A stretch of 64,000 nucleotides of DNA from F23-B02 sp963613665 (GCA_963613665.1 CAVEAL010000001.1:149978-213977); one strand, 5' to 3'. Shown: positions 42,976 through 52,467, counted from the first letter of the stretch. The notes: a model not told the origin generated them from the sequence alone. Made by a program: numbers and translations.

Positions 42976-43500
42976 TTAATAAGTGTCGCGCATTATGCCG
43001 TTGTCTTTAAACGGCAGATACAGCAGCATGACCGGCGGTATCGACCACAGCGTCTGCAAAAGCACCGTGAGAAGGCCGGGCAGCAGCTCCGTCCCTCCGC
43101 CGATGAGCGCAAGGATAAGCTGTGCGGCTCCGCACAGCAGTATTGCCGCCGTACCGAGTATCATAAATGCAGGAAAGCTTTTGTTTATATAAAACTCAGA
43201 TGCAAAGCCCGCGCCGAAGCCGATGAGCGGAAACAGCAGCGTAAACAGCACCGTCGTTTCGGAAAAGGCCATGTCCGTAAACAGGCCGAGGAAGATGCCG
43301 AAAACCGCACCGCGCACGCCGCCGAGATATATCCCGGCCGCAACGGCCGCCGCGGGGATGATGAAGCCCTTCACGCCGAGGATGCTTATCCTCGAAAAAA
43401 GCACGCTTTGCAGCAGCATCACCAGCAGCATATAGACCGCGTACTTTATCACCATGCGGACCTTTTTCCATTCGAGAGCCTGAATAATTCTGTTGAGCAA
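42976..43500 (-). CDS. mreD: rod-shape-determining membrane protein MreD
   Basis: A 174-residue integral membrane protein with about five or six hydrophobic segments, part of the MreBCD elongasome. The opening after residue 16 (MVIKYAVYMLLVMLLQSVLF) is typical of MreD. The called start is a TTG directly after the mreC stop; an in-frame ATG at 43455 with AAGG nearby would give 159 residues and is a real alternative. MreB is not in the window. Confidence 0.87.
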   Translation of the reverse strand: MLNRIIQALEWKKVRMVIKYAVYMLLVMLLQSVLFSRISILGVKGFIIPAAAVAAGIYLGGVRGAVFGIFLGLFTDMAFSETTVLFTLLFPLIGFGAGFASEFYINKSFPAFMILGTAAILLCGAAQLILALIGGGTELLPGLLTVLLQTLWSIPPVMLLYLPFKDNGIMRDTY

Positions 43501-44349
43501 TTACTCCACCACTTCAAAATCCTTTACAACGAAAACCTGAACGAGCGAGGTGAGGTCGCAGCCGGGCTTTACCTCGCCGTATTCTATCTGACCGCCGGCT
43601 TCGGTCTTTACCGAGCTTATCGTTCCGATGACGAGCCCCTGCGGGAACGCACCGCCCGAGCCCGAGGTCATGACCGTATCGCCGGAGAACACCTGCGAAC
43701 CGTCGGCAAGATAGCTGAGCTTTACGCAGCCCTCCTGCATCATGGCAAAGTCGCCGACTATAAGTCCGGATGCGCCGTTTTCGGAGACGAGGGCGCCGAT
43801 GTTGGTGTTGAGGTCAATGACCGTTGCCACCGTTGCCCACGCAGAGCCTACCTCGGTGACCTGTCCGACGAGCACGCCGTACTCCGTGATTACGCAGTCG
43901 CCGACCGCTATATCCGCGTTCGTGCCCTTGCTGATGGTAAACGAATGGGCCCAGTTCGAGGTCGTCCATGCGACGACCTTTGCCGATTCGAGCGTCATAT
44001 CGCTGTGCTTTTCCTTGAACTCCAGCAGCTGGCGGAAGCGCTCGTTTTCCTCGATCGCCGCAGCGCCGTTTCGGGCCTCTTCCTGAGCCTCGGTGAGCTC
44101 GGCGCGCAGTCGCTCGTTTTCGGCGATGAGCTGGTCGTATTCGTACAGATAGCCGTATATGCCCTCAAGCCACTCGGCGACGGAGCTTACCATGCGCTGC
44201 ACGGGAGCCTTCACCGTGCCGGATACGTTCTGCACGACTCCGGCGTTGCCCTTGAGAAGATATGATGCCGCACCGGCGACGAGTGCGATGACAAGCACTA
44301 TGACCCCGAGCTTTATTCCGTTTTTCTTCAGATAATTCTTTACGTTCAA
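43501..44349 (-). CDS. mreC: rod-shape-determining protein MreC
   Basis: A 282-residue protein with one N-terminal membrane helix (about 15-35), a coiled coil (YDQLIAENERLRAELTEAQE) and two beta-barrel domains typical of MreC. It links MreB to the periplasm-facing wall machinery. The start is a TTG that overlaps the stop of maf (TTGA), with GGGGTG ten bases upstream; an earlier ATG would lie deep inside maf. Confidence 0.9.
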   Translation of the reverse strand: MNVKNYLKKNGIKLGVIVLVIALVAGAASYLLKGNAGVVQNVSGTVKAPVQRMVSSVAEWLEGIYGYLYEYDQLIAENERLRAELTEAQEEARNGAAAIEENERFRQLLEFKEKHSDMTLESAKVVAWTTSNWAHSFTISKGTNADIAVGDCVITEYGVLVGQVTEVGSAWATVATVIDLNTNIGALVSENGASGLIVGDFAMMQEGCVKLSYLADGSQVFSGDTVMTSGSGGAFPQGLVIGTISSVKTEAGGQIEYGEVKPGCDLTSLVQVFVVKDFEVVE

Positions 44350-44912
44350 AAAAGATGCACCCCGATCTCTTCGAGCATTTGGCCGAGCCTGCACAGCGGC
44401 AGACCCATGACATTGAAGTAATCGCCCTCAAGGCGCCTGACCATGAGCGCCGCTCTGCCCTGAATGCCGTAAGCTCCGGCCTTGTCCATAGGCTCGCCGG
44501 TCAGAACATAGCCGTCTATCTCCGCGTCCGACAGCCTGCGGAAAAAAACCTTCGTTTTTTCCGCACCGACGGCGCTTTTTTCCTTATATCTGAGCGCAAC
44601 GCCCGTATACACCTCGTGGGTATTGTCCGAGAGCATATGCAGCATACGCTTTGCGTCGGCCTCGTCGCGGGGCTTTCCGAGTATCTTGCCCTCCGCCCAG
44701 ACGATCGTGTCCGCCGCAATGACAAGCGACTCGGGGCGGCCTTCCGCCACCTCCGCGGCCTTTGCTCCGGCCAGCGCCATGACGGTTTCGGCTGGGCCTG
44801 CGTCCTCGGGCGCTATCTCCTCGCCCTTAGCGGGAACGATGGAAAAGTCAAGTTCCAGCGTCTCCAGCAGCTCTTTTCTCCTCGGTGAGCCGGAGGCCAG
44901 CACTATATCCAT
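44346..44912 (-). CDS. maf: Maf-family nucleoside triphosphate pyrophosphatase
   Basis: A 188-residue house-cleaning enzyme that hydrolyses non-canonical or certain canonical nucleotides (dTTP/UTP type). The MDIVLASGSPRRKELL opening, AADTIVW and the KAGAYGIQGRAAL segment are all family motifs. Overexpression in Bacillus blocks septation, hence the older septum-formation name. GGAG lies nine bases before the ATG; the upstream U32 gene ends one base earlier. Confidence 0.93.
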   Translation of the reverse strand: MDIVLASGSPRRKELLETLELDFSIVPAKGEEIAPEDAGPAETVMALAGAKAAEVAEGRPESLVIAADTIVWAEGKILGKPRDEADAKRMLHMLSDNTHEVYTGVALRYKEKSAVGAEKTKVFFRRLSDAEIDGYVLTGEPMDKAGAYGIQGRAALMVRRLEGDYFNVMGLPLCRLGQMLEEIGVHLF

Positions 44913-44913
44913 A

Positions 44914-47001
44914 TCAGTCAACTCCTCTGTAGTAAAGGCCGCGGGTCAGATCGTTCGGCTGATAGTCTCCCTCGCCCTTGTATCTCTTTGCCACCTGTAC
45001 GCACTCGCGCGCGCCCTCGGTGGTGAACATCAGTCTTATGCCCCAAAGCCCTATGCCGCACAGCTCGTCGTTTTTATCGGCCATGAAGAGCTTTCGGGAA
45101 TTGTATATCACGTTGCGGTGCTCAAATTCCCGCACGACGGGGAAGGTCGAGCCCATACGGTCGGAAAGCTGAGCCGGAGTCTGGCACTTGCACGAGCCGA
45201 GACTGCGGCTTATGACGCACTGCTCTGATACCATCAGCGGCAGGCGTCCGTAGGCGATGAGCTCGGTGGGCACGCACTTTGCAAGATCGCGCACCTGCGC
45301 AAGGCGCAGCTCGAATGACGCCGTTGCGGATAAAAAGCCCATCCTGCGTATCATATCCATCGAATAGGAGTTGAACACATTCATGCCGAAATCGGCGCGG
45401 ATCTTCATCCCGGCCTTGCGGGCAAGCTTTATATGCCCGAGGTTTCCGACGAGCGCTTCGTTTATGCCCCTGTCAAACAGCGCCCTGAGCATCGAAAACA
45501 CCTGCGCCGCCTCATCGTCGGTTATAACCCGAGGCAGCACCGCAACGGGTACGGCTCCGCGCTCGGTGAAAATGCGCACAATGTCAAAGTTATCGTGCAT
45601 GACCTTGACGGGAATGTAGATATAATCCGGTCTCGTGTCGGCAAGCTCCTCGGTCAGCTGCTCTGCCGTGCGCACCTGATAGATCATGACGGGGTCCGTC
45701 ACGGCGTTCTGCCCCGTGGGCATGGCCGGCATCGGCAGGCTCCGGCGCACGGGCGGCATTGCGCGGCGCTCACTGAGCGCCGTCACGAGCTTGCGGCGCA
45801 GCTCGTTTATTTCGGATGCCGACAGATACAGGCCGCTCTGCACTCTGCTCTGCGTGTCCACACTGTAGTACGGCGTGCCGCCGGTTTTGCCGAGCCTGTC
45901 ACTGAGCGCCTCGGCGCTTATCGCCTGACGTATGGCCTTCTGCGGCTCGGCCCCGAAGGCCGCGACCTTGTTGCCGAGATCGTCTATAGCGGCGGCCTTG
46001 ACCGCCTCTCCGGCGTTTACCACTGCGTAAAACTTCACGGGAACGCGCCGCTCCTCGCGGCCTATATACTCCCGCCTCGCTTCGGAAAACAGCTTCTCGC
46101 CGGTCTTGTCCGTCTCGGCTCTGACGCCGAACATATCGGTCTTGTCGCCGTTAAAATAGCCCTGCGTGAAGCCCTGACGCGAAAAGGCGTCCGTCAGAGT
46201 CTGCATTTCCTCCGCCGTCGGCTCGCGGCGTTCCTTTATTATCCTTGAATATATGCCGGTGACTATGCCCGTATACTCGGGGCGCTTCATCCTGCCCTCT
46301 ATTTTGACGCAGGCAACGCCCGCGTCCTCTATCTCGCGCAGACGGTCTATAAGACAATTGTCCTTCAGCGACAGCGGATGGCTGTCCTCGAGTCTGCCGC
46401 CCATGCTGTATTCCATGCGGCAGGGCTGGGCGCACATGCCGCGGTTTCCGCTGCGGCGACCTATGAGCGAGGACATGTAGCACTGTCCCGAATGACAGAA
46501 GCACAGCGCACCGTGGACGAAGATCTCCGTCTCTATGGGTGCGTGCTTTGTGATGAACTTTATCTGCTCGAAGCTGAGCTCGCGCGCAAGCACGGCGCGG
46601 GTCAGTCCCATCTCGGCGGCGGCCTCCGCTCCGGCAAGGTTGTGTATGCTCATCTGAGTGCTTGCATGAAGCGGGATATCCGGCACGGTCTTTTTGAGAA
46701 TGCTCAGAAGACCGAGGTCCTGCACGAGTATCGCGTCCGCGCCGAGCGACGACACTCGCCGGGCAAGCTCCGCGGCCTGCTCGGTCTCGCGGTCGCCCAC
46801 GAGGGTGTTCATCGTGACGTAGACCTTGCAGCCGCGTATGCGGCAGTAGCGCACGGCCTTTTCAAATTCCTCGTCGCTGAAGTTTTTCGCGCCGCGGCGG
46901 GCGTTGAATATTCCCAGTCCCATATAGACCGCATCCGCGCCGTTCTGTACGGCGGCAATGACCGCCTCCGGCGAGCCTGCGGGTGAAAGCAGCTCAAGCA
47001 T
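44914..47001 (-). CDS. U32 family peptidase (collagenase-like, RlhA/TrhP type)
   Basis: A 695-residue long-form U32 protein. The LLSPAGSPEAVIAAVQNGADAVY opening and the cysteine-rich HGALCFCHSGQCYMSS...RGNRGMCAQPCR segment, thought to bind an iron-sulfur cluster, are clear. A DUF3656-type middle region and C-terminal half follow. Characterized homologues act in prephenate-dependent hydroxylation of tRNA uridine or rRNA cytidine rather than in proteolysis; which applies here is unknown. AGAGGTATGG precedes the ATG. Confidence 0.87.
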   Translation of the reverse strand: MLELLSPAGSPEAVIAAVQNGADAVYMGLGIFNARRGAKNFSDEEFEKAVRYCRIRGCKVYVTMNTLVGDRETEQAAELARRVSSLGADAILVQDLGLLSILKKTVPDIPLHASTQMSIHNLAGAEAAAEMGLTRAVLARELSFEQIKFITKHAPIETEIFVHGALCFCHSGQCYMSSLIGRRSGNRGMCAQPCRMEYSMGGRLEDSHPLSLKDNCLIDRLREIEDAGVACVKIEGRMKRPEYTGIVTGIYSRIIKERREPTAEEMQTLTDAFSRQGFTQGYFNGDKTDMFGVRAETDKTGEKLFSEARREYIGREERRVPVKFYAVVNAGEAVKAAAIDDLGNKVAAFGAEPQKAIRQAISAEALSDRLGKTGGTPYYSVDTQSRVQSGLYLSASEINELRRKLVTALSERRAMPPVRRSLPMPAMPTGQNAVTDPVMIYQVRTAEQLTEELADTRPDYIYIPVKVMHDNFDIVRIFTERGAVPVAVLPRVITDDEAAQVFSMLRALFDRGINEALVGNLGHIKLARKAGMKIRADFGMNVFNSYSMDMIRRMGFLSATASFELRLAQVRDLAKCVPTELIAYGRLPLMVSEQCVISRSLGSCKCQTPAQLSDRMGSTFPVVREFEHRNVIYNSRKLFMADKNDELCGIGLWGIRLMFTTEGARECVQVAKRYKGEGDYQPNDLTRGLYYRGVD

Positions 47002-47060
47002 ATATCCATACCTCTGGCATCTTACTTTGTAATCAATGAATTATACCACAAACAAGGCTA

Positions 47061-47089
47061 TTGCTACAAGCTAATTTTAATGGTATAAT
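47061..47089 (+). promoter_or_regulatory. promoter of dnaD-dnaI
   Basis: TTGCTA at 47061-47066, a 17-base spacer and TATAAT at 47084-47089. A minus-strand TATAAT at 47040-47045 probably serves the U32 gene. Confidence 0.75.
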
Positions 47090-47140
47090 CGCTCTTGTTA
47101 AAGCGCTTTGTGTAAACTTTGAATGAACAGAGGAACTGCC

Positions 47141-48073
47141 ATGCCCGCAGCGGAGCAAAATTTAATACCCGGCAGCACCGCGGACAAGCTTATCGCCGCA
47201 CACGACGGCGACGTCGCGCTGCTTTATGTCTGGCTGTGCCGGCACGGAGATTTCGATGCCGATGCCGCCGCGTGCGAGCTCTGCCGCACCGGAGCGGAGA
47301 TAAAAAACGCCTATGAAAAGCTCTGCCGCATGTCCCTTGCACGTCCCGCCGTGCAGACGGCGCCCGAGCCGAAGCTTCCCCCAGCCGAGGAGCTTCCGGA
47401 GTACACCTCGGAGGACATCGTGCGCCGCTCAAAGGAGGACAGCGGCTTTCAGGCCGTTATCGCGCAGGCGCAGCACAAGCTCGGAAGGATACTGTCTACG
47501 GCAGACCTTAAAACGCTGTTCGGCATATACGACTACCTCGCCCTTCCCGCCGACGTCATATTCATGCTCATAGGCTACTGCATCGACGTGTTTGCGGAAA
47601 AATACGGGCCGGGCAGGCTGCCGTCAATGCGCAGCATCGAAAAGGAGGCCTACTCCTGGGCAAACAGGGAGATCATCACCATCGAGCAGGCCGACGAATA
47701 TATCCGCACCGCCGCCGAGAAGCGCTCGCGCGCGGGCGAGGTCAAGGCCGCAATGGGGCTGGGCTCACGCGTGCTCACGCCGACCGAGCGCAAGTACATG
47801 CTGTCGTGGTTCGACATGGGCTTTGACAACGAAGCGATACTCATAGCATATGACCGCACGGTGACGAACACCGGCGCGCTCAAATGGGGATACATGAACA
47901 AGATCATGCTCTCGTGGCACTCCAAGGGCATACATTCCGCCGCCGAGGTCGCCGAGCGCGACAGCCGCAGCGGCGCGTCTGCCGTCAAGGCGGAAAACAG
48001 GCACCGCAGCAATGTTTCCGGCGATGAGCTCGAGCGGCTGCGATCAATATACGAAAAGGTTAAAAACGGTTAA
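47141..48073 (+). CDS. DnaD-domain replication initiation protein
   Basis: A 310-residue primosomal protein. The N-terminal half fits a winged helix (ALLYVWLCRHGDFDAD), and residues about 110-290 hold two DnaD/DnaB2 domains of the type that ends in W-G-Y-M (TGALKWGYMNKIM). DnaD proteins remodel DNA and help load the replicative helicase. The start at 47141 has AGAGGA upstream; an ATG 18 bases earlier has no ribosome site. It is followed directly by the dnaI-like gene, matching the helicase-loading pair. Confidence 0.88.
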   Translation: MPAAEQNLIPGSTADKLIAAHDGDVALLYVWLCRHGDFDADAAACELCRTGAEIKNAYEKLCRMSLARPAVQTAPEPKLPPAEELPEYTSEDIVRRSKEDSGFQAVIAQAQHKLGRILSTADLKTLFGIYDYLALPADVIFMLIGYCIDVFAEKYGPGRLPSMRSIEKEAYSWANREIITIEQADEYIRTAAEKRSRAGEVKAAMGLGSRVLTPTERKYMLSWFDMGFDNEAILIAYDRTVTNTGALKWGYMNKIMLSWHSKGIHSAAEVAERDSRSGASAVKAENRHRSNVSGDELERLRSIYEKVKNG

Positions 48074-48076
48074 ATA

Positions 48077-49048
48077 ATGGCACTGGACGGAAAAATTCTG
48101 GCGCGCGCCAGAGAGCAGATAGGCCACCGGCACGCGGACAATGTCGCCGAGCACTATCTCAGGCAGGAGAAAATATATTCGCAGATACCAGAGATAAGCC
48201 GCATCGACGCGCGGCTGCGCACTCAGATGTCGGAGCTTGTCGGGCTCACGATAAAGCGCAGCGCGGACCTTGCCGGTGCGCTCAGGGCACTTGAGGACGA
48301 AAGCCTCGCACTTCAGGCGAAGAAGGGTGAGCTTCTGCACGCCCACGGCTATCCCGCCGATTATCTCGAGGATATATACTCCTGTCCCAAATGCAGGGAC
48401 ACGGGCTTTATGGGCAGCACGATGTGCTCCTGCCTCACCGAGGAGTACAACAGGCAGCTCACGGCCGAGCTCAGCACGCTTCTCAAAAACAGCAGCGAGT
48501 GCTTCGAGGCCTTCGATCTTTCCCTCTACGGCGAGGCGCGGGAGACGATGAGCATAGTTCTGGACACCTGCCGCGAGTACGCCGCAAGCTTTTCCGAGCG
48601 CTCGATGAACCTGCTGTTTCAGGGCGGCACGGGGCTGGGCAAGACCTTCCTGTCGGCCTGCATAGCCCGCGTTGTCGCGCAAAACGGCCACTCGGTGTGC
48701 TACGATACGGCGGCCTCCGCGCTTGAGGCCTTTGAGCTCAGAAAATTCGCCCGCGATCCGGAGCTTGCCGAAAAAGCCGCCACGCGCGTTGAGCGCATGC
48801 TCGAATGCGAGCTCATGATCCTCGACGATCTGGGCACGGAGATGCTCACGCAGATAAGCGTCTCGGCGCTGTATACGCTCATAAACACCCGCCTTGTCGA
48901 GGGGAAAAAGACCATTATCAGCACAAATCTCACCGACGCGGAGCTTGCACGCAGGTACACGCCGCAGATCTGCTCGAGGATAGACGGCGAGTTTCTCAAG
49001 CTTCCCTTTGTCGGCACGGATATTCGCAAGCTCAGGCACGAAATGTAA
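48077..49048 (+). CDS. DnaC/DnaI-like helicase loader ATPase
   Basis: A 323-residue protein: an N-terminal helical part with a four-cysteine zinc site (C103, C106, C117, C119) as in DnaI, and a C-terminal AAA+ domain with Walker A GGTGLGKT at 183-190 and Walker B LMILDDLG. It should load the DnaC/DnaB-type replicative helicase. It starts three bases after the DnaD gene, as in the usual Firmicutes pair. Confidence 0.9.
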   Translation: MALDGKILARAREQIGHRHADNVAEHYLRQEKIYSQIPEISRIDARLRTQMSELVGLTIKRSADLAGALRALEDESLALQAKKGELLHAHGYPADYLEDIYSCPKCRDTGFMGSTMCSCLTEEYNRQLTAELSTLLKNSSECFEAFDLSLYGEARETMSIVLDTCREYAASFSERSMNLLFQGGTGLGKTFLSACIARVVAQNGHSVCYDTAASALEAFELRKFARDPELAEKAATRVERMLECELMILDDLGTEMLTQISVSALYTLINTRLVEGKKTIISTNLTDAELARRYTPQICSRIDGEFLKLPFVGTDIRKLRHEM

Positions 49049-49072
49049 ATGACATATACGGGAGTTGAAGGA

Positions 49073-50101
49073 ATGGATCAGCACGAGATACTGCGCGAGA
49101 TACCGCTTTTGGATGCACACGGCCGGCTCACCGAGCCCGGCTACGCAAAAAAGCTCCTGCCTGTGTACCGCCGCGCGGACATAAAGGCAAGCCCCCTGCG
49201 CATTAAGGAATGGGACTACTATCTCATTAATAACGGCCGCTTCGCCCTTGCGCTCACCATCGACGATAACGGCTATATGGGACTTGACTCGATAAGCCTT
49301 TTGAATTTCGAGGAGGGCTGGGAGATCACGACGAGCCCCATGTGCTTCATGCCGCTGGGCAGGCGCAGACTGCCCGAGACGAGCAGAACGGGGGACACGA
49401 CCGCCATCGGTAGAAACTACAGCATCTATTTTAAAAACAACGGCTCCGGCGTGCGCACGCTCATCGCGCAGATGAAGCGCTTCGGCCCGGCGGGCTCGCT
49501 GTATGCCAGGGTCGAGCTCTTTGACGAGCCCGAGGAGAGCATGGTCATCGCAACGCCCTTCGATAAGCCCGGGCATTTCTACTACAACCAGAAAATTAAC
49601 TGTCTGCGCGCACGCGGCGAGGTCGTCTACGACGGGCAGACCTATGTTTTTGACCCCTCGGACAGCTTTGCGGTGCTCGACTGGGGACGCGGCGTGTGGA
49701 CATATAAAAACACATGGTACTGGGGTTCGGCCTCGGGTTCCGCTGACGGCGTTCCCTTCGGCTGGAACATCGGCTACGGCTTCGGCGATACCTCCGCCGC
49801 GAGCGAGAACATGCTGTTTTATAACGGCAGGGCGCACAAGCTCAGCCAAGTGAAATTCAACATCCCTGGCGGCGAAAAATCGTTCATGGAGCCGTGGACC
49901 TTCACCTCCGATGACGGCAGGTTCGAAATGGACTTCCGTCCCGTGCTCGACCGCGCATCCTGCACCGACGCAGTGCTCATAAAAAGCGATCAGCATCAGG
50001 TGTTCGGCCTGTTTACCGGCCGCGCCGTCCTCGACGACGGCAAGATCATCGAAATCAAAGACTTCCCCGGCTTTGCCGAGAAGGTCTCAAATAAATGGTA
50101 A
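49073..50101 (+). CDS. DUF2804 domain-containing protein
   Basis: A 342-residue soluble protein of the DUF2804 family, predicted beta-rich and of unknown function. The family core FDKPGHFYYNQKINCLRA and FAVLDWGRGVWTYKNTWYWG is complete, and no signal peptide is seen. ATG at 49073 has GGGAG nine bases upstream; an ATG at 49049 is less well supported. It is 24 bases after the helicase loader but shows no functional link to it. Confidence 0.83.
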   Translation: MDQHEILREIPLLDAHGRLTEPGYAKKLLPVYRRADIKASPLRIKEWDYYLINNGRFALALTIDDNGYMGLDSISLLNFEEGWEITTSPMCFMPLGRRRLPETSRTGDTTAIGRNYSIYFKNNGSGVRTLIAQMKRFGPAGSLYARVELFDEPEESMVIATPFDKPGHFYYNQKINCLRARGEVVYDGQTYVFDPSDSFAVLDWGRGVWTYKNTWYWGSASGSADGVPFGWNIGYGFGDTSAASENMLFYNGRAHKLSQVKFNIPGGEKSFMEPWTFTSDDGRFEMDFRPVLDRASCTDAVLIKSDQHQVFGLFTGRAVLDDGKIIEIKDFPGFAEKVSNKW

Positions 50102-50126
50102 ATTACACAAGCAAGGAGTTAAACCA

Positions 50127-50534
50127 ATGAAGTTTCTCACCGAAGAATGGAGCGACGAGTTCATCGCTCTGGCAAAAGACACCTTTTCCCCCGGCAAGAC
50201 TCCCTCTAAAGTGACCGTCACACTCTGCGAGTGCTACAACAAGGTGCCTCAGTGCGGCGGCGACACCGTGTGGTTCATGTACACCTTCAAGGACGGCGTG
50301 ATCACGGACATCACCCGCGGCACGGGCCGCGCCTCGGCACCCGCGGCAGATTATGTCTCCGATGCCGACTATGACATCTCCGTCAAGAACATCATAGGTG
50401 AGCTCAGCTCCGCCAAGGCGCTGACCTCGGGCAAGATAAAGCTCAAGGGTAACCTAATGAAGGGCCTCAAGCTTCTGGACACCCACGCAGTCCTCGCCGA
50501 GTGCAAGAAGCTGGGCGGCAAAACGGTTTTTTAA
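50127..50534 (+). CDS. SCP2-like sterol-binding-domain protein
   Basis: A 135-residue protein with the SCP2 fold pattern: an N-terminal helix (MKFLTEEWSDEFIALAKDT), a beta-rich middle with a conserved GGDTVWFMY strand, and the C-terminal GKIKLKGNLMKGLKLL segment typical of bacterial SCP2 proteins. It probably binds a lipid or other hydrophobic ligand; bacterial roles are unknown. AAGGAG precedes the ATG. Confidence 0.8.
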   Translation: MKFLTEEWSDEFIALAKDTFSPGKTPSKVTVTLCECYNKVPQCGGDTVWFMYTFKDGVITDITRGTGRASAPAADYVSDADYDISVKNIIGELSSAKALTSGKIKLKGNLMKGLKLLDTHAVLAECKKLGGKTVF

Positions 50535-50612
50535 CGACGCATTGAGGCTGTGCCTATACGCATATTGCAGGCGCCCGGTATCGAAACATCAGCCAATACC
50601 GCAGCGCTATTG

Positions 50613-50647
50613 AAAAAAGAGTGCAGATAATGATCTGCACTCTTTTT
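50613..50647 (+). terminator. bidirectional terminator
   Basis: GAGTGCAGAT-AATG-ATCTGCACTC with A-run and T-run on the two sides. Confidence 0.87.
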
Positions 50648-50655
50648 CCGCATTT

Positions 50656-51420
50656 TTATCTTGTCATGTCGACGTCGGTGACCTCGCCGGTGATGGCGTT
50701 GAGTGTGACGAAATAGGTGGCTGTCCAGCCGTTTCCGATATCGACATTTGCGATATCCACCTGCCAGAGGATATTTCCGTTTTTCGCTTCCTTATAAGCC
50801 GTGATATCCGCATTGCCGGTATCGGCATCTATCGCGGCAAGAGCAAGCTCCACGGCTTTTTCGCGGCCTATCGCTTTTTCGACGGCGCTCTGCCAGCCGC
50901 CGGTGTCCGAATCCGTGCGCACGAGGGAGCTTAGCTCTCCGCTGCCGCTGAGCGTAACGGCAATGCTGCTTCCGCCGTACAGATCATCGGCGAGCTTCTG
51001 CCTGAATTCGACGGTATAACCGTCGGGCGTCTGGCTGCATTTCATGTCAAATTTGCCGGTATCCTCATCAGGGAACGCCGCGGCAAAAATTCTCTCAGCC
51101 GCAGCGGCGGCCGAACTCTCCGACACCGTGCCTTCCGTTTTCACCGGCTCGCCCGTGAGCATGACGGCCTTGAGCTCATTTGTTTTCGCATCGAACAGAT
51201 ACGCGTATTTGTCCGACTTTGCCGACATGAGCCCGGTACCGAGCGCTGTCTCATACTCCGCGTCGTCATTGAGCGGCACCGGCGCTGTATCGCCGAGCAC
51301 CGCGGTGAGCTTCTCGGGCACAAGGTTCGGCGCCCCGCTTGCGTTTGCCGCGCTGAGGGCTGTGATGCATATCGCCAGCACGGCTATGACTGCCAGCGCA
51401 GTCAGGATGAACTTTTTCAT
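50656..51420 (-). CDS. secreted PepSY-like protein
   Basis: A 254-residue protein with an N-terminal signal-anchor (MKKFILTALAVIAVLAICIT) and no lipobox. The C-terminal part, WQVDIANVDIGNGWTATYF...ITGEVTDVD, matches the PepSY pattern, found in inhibitors of secreted peptidases and in sporulation-related proteins such as YpeB. A second, weaker copy may lie at 100-160. It is a single gene with GGAGG upstream. Its target, if any, is unknown. Confidence 0.65.
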   Translation of the reverse strand: MKKFILTALAVIAVLAICITALSAANASGAPNLVPEKLTAVLGDTAPVPLNDDAEYETALGTGLMSAKSDKYAYLFDAKTNELKAVMLTGEPVKTEGTVSESSAAAAAERIFAAAFPDEDTGKFDMKCSQTPDGYTVEFRQKLADDLYGGSSIAVTLSGSGELSSLVRTDSDTGGWQSAVEKAIGREKAVELALAAIDADTGNADITAYKEAKNGNILWQVDIANVDIGNGWTATYFVTLNAITGEVTDVDMTR

Positions 51421-51485
51421 GGCTTCCGCCTCCTTTTTGCATTTGCCATTAAGACGGCGGCAAGGCTGAAAAAGTTCCCGAAAAA

Positions 51486-52217
51486 TTATTCCAAATTACC
51501 GGACTCGTACATCAGCGCCGTGAGCGCGACGAGGGGGGCTGTTTCACAACGGAGGATACGCTCACCCATTGAGCAGACGTGAAAGCCGAGCTTTCGCGCA
51601 AGGTCGGCCTCATAGGGCTCAAAGCCGCCCTCGGGGCCTGTGATCACCGCCGCCGAGCCGAGCTTTCCGGCTCCCGTGAGCGCCGTGCGCAGGCTCTCGC
51701 GCTCGCCGGTCTCGTACATGAAAAATGCCGCCTCCTGCTGCTTTGCGGCATCGAGCGCCTCGACGTAGGTATCGAGCCACCTGACCTCGGGGATAATGCC
51801 GCGGCCCGACTGCTTGGCGGCCTCCTCGCTTATCCTGTTCCAGCGCTCGAGCTTTTTCGTGACGCCCTCGGTGCGCTGCACAACGCGCTCGCAGCGGAAA
51901 AAGCCGATCTCCTGCGCGCCGGCCTCGACGCACTTCTGTATGATATAATCGGTCTTGTCGCCCTTGGGCAGACCGCACAGCACACGCACCGACACCGTCG
52001 GCTCGGCAGCGCATGGCACGACCTCGATTATCTCGGCCTCGGCCTCGTCCTTATCCGAACGCAGGAGCCTGCACTTAAAGTCCGTGCCGTTGCCGTCGCA
52101 GATCGTCATCTCCTCGCCGGGGCGCAGGCGAAGCACCTTTATATGCTCTGCGTCGCGGCCGCGTATGACCGCCCTGCCGCTGAGCAGATTTGTTCCGAAC
52201 GCAAAAAATCTGGGCAT
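51486..52217 (-). CDS. rsmE: 16S rRNA (uracil1498-N3)-methyltransferase
   Basis: A 243-residue SPOUT methyltransferase. It has an N-terminal PUA-like domain, the deep-knot SAM-binding region with IGPEGGF-type VITGPEGGFEPYE, and LRCETAPL near the C-terminus. It modifies U1498 in the decoding centre. GAGGTG precedes the ATG. In most Firmicutes prmA and rsmE adjoin; here a repeat element and a small gene separate them. Confidence 0.93.
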   Translation of the reverse strand: MPRFFAFGTNLLSGRAVIRGRDAEHIKVLRLRPGEEMTICDGNGTDFKCRLLRSDKDEAEAEIIEVVPCAAEPTVSVRVLCGLPKGDKTDYIIQKCVEAGAQEIGFFRCERVVQRTEGVTKKLERWNRISEEAAKQSGRGIIPEVRWLDTYVEALDAAKQQEAAFFMYETGERESLRTALTGAGKLGSAAVITGPEGGFEPYEADLARKLGFHVCSMGERILRCETAPLVALTALMYESGNLE

Positions 52218-52261
52218 GATAAACACCTCGCAAAAATGTGCTTTTCATTATCTCACACCGC

Positions 52262-52290
52262 TGGCATTTTTTCAAGAGCGTGCATATAAT
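52262..52290 (+). promoter_or_regulatory. promoter of the leaderless small gene
   Basis: TATAAT at 52285-52290 with a poor -35 (TGGCAT at 52262-52267, 17 bases upstream). The transcript start would fall at the GTG at 52297. Confidence 0.45.
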
Positions 52291-52296
52291 GCAGCG

Positions 52297-52467
52297 GTGA
52301 AGCCAGTGAAATTTGATAATTTTGAAAGCGTGTGGCAGCGCGTCACCGCCCGTGACGAGGAGCGTACGCTTCCCGTGCCGCCGCCGGAAAATAAGCGTGA
52401 GGAAAAGCTCTGCGTCATAAAACGCGGCCGGAAAAGCCGCGCCGTGCGCTTTATCGCGGGGCAGTGA
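52297..52467 (+). CDS. small basic-tailed protein, probably leaderless
   Basis: A 56-residue open frame starting with GTG, MKPVKFDNFESVW. It is Phe/Trp-rich at the N-terminus, proline-rich in the middle and ends in the basic KRGRKSRAVRFI. There is no Shine-Dalgarno site, but a TATAAT box ends six bases upstream, so the transcript may begin at the start codon. I recall similar short ORFs of this pattern near rsmE-like genes in gut Clostridia but cannot name a family. Confidence 0.45.
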   Translation: MKPVKFDNFESVWQRVTARDEERTLPVPPPENKREEKLCVIKRGRKSRAVRFIAGQ

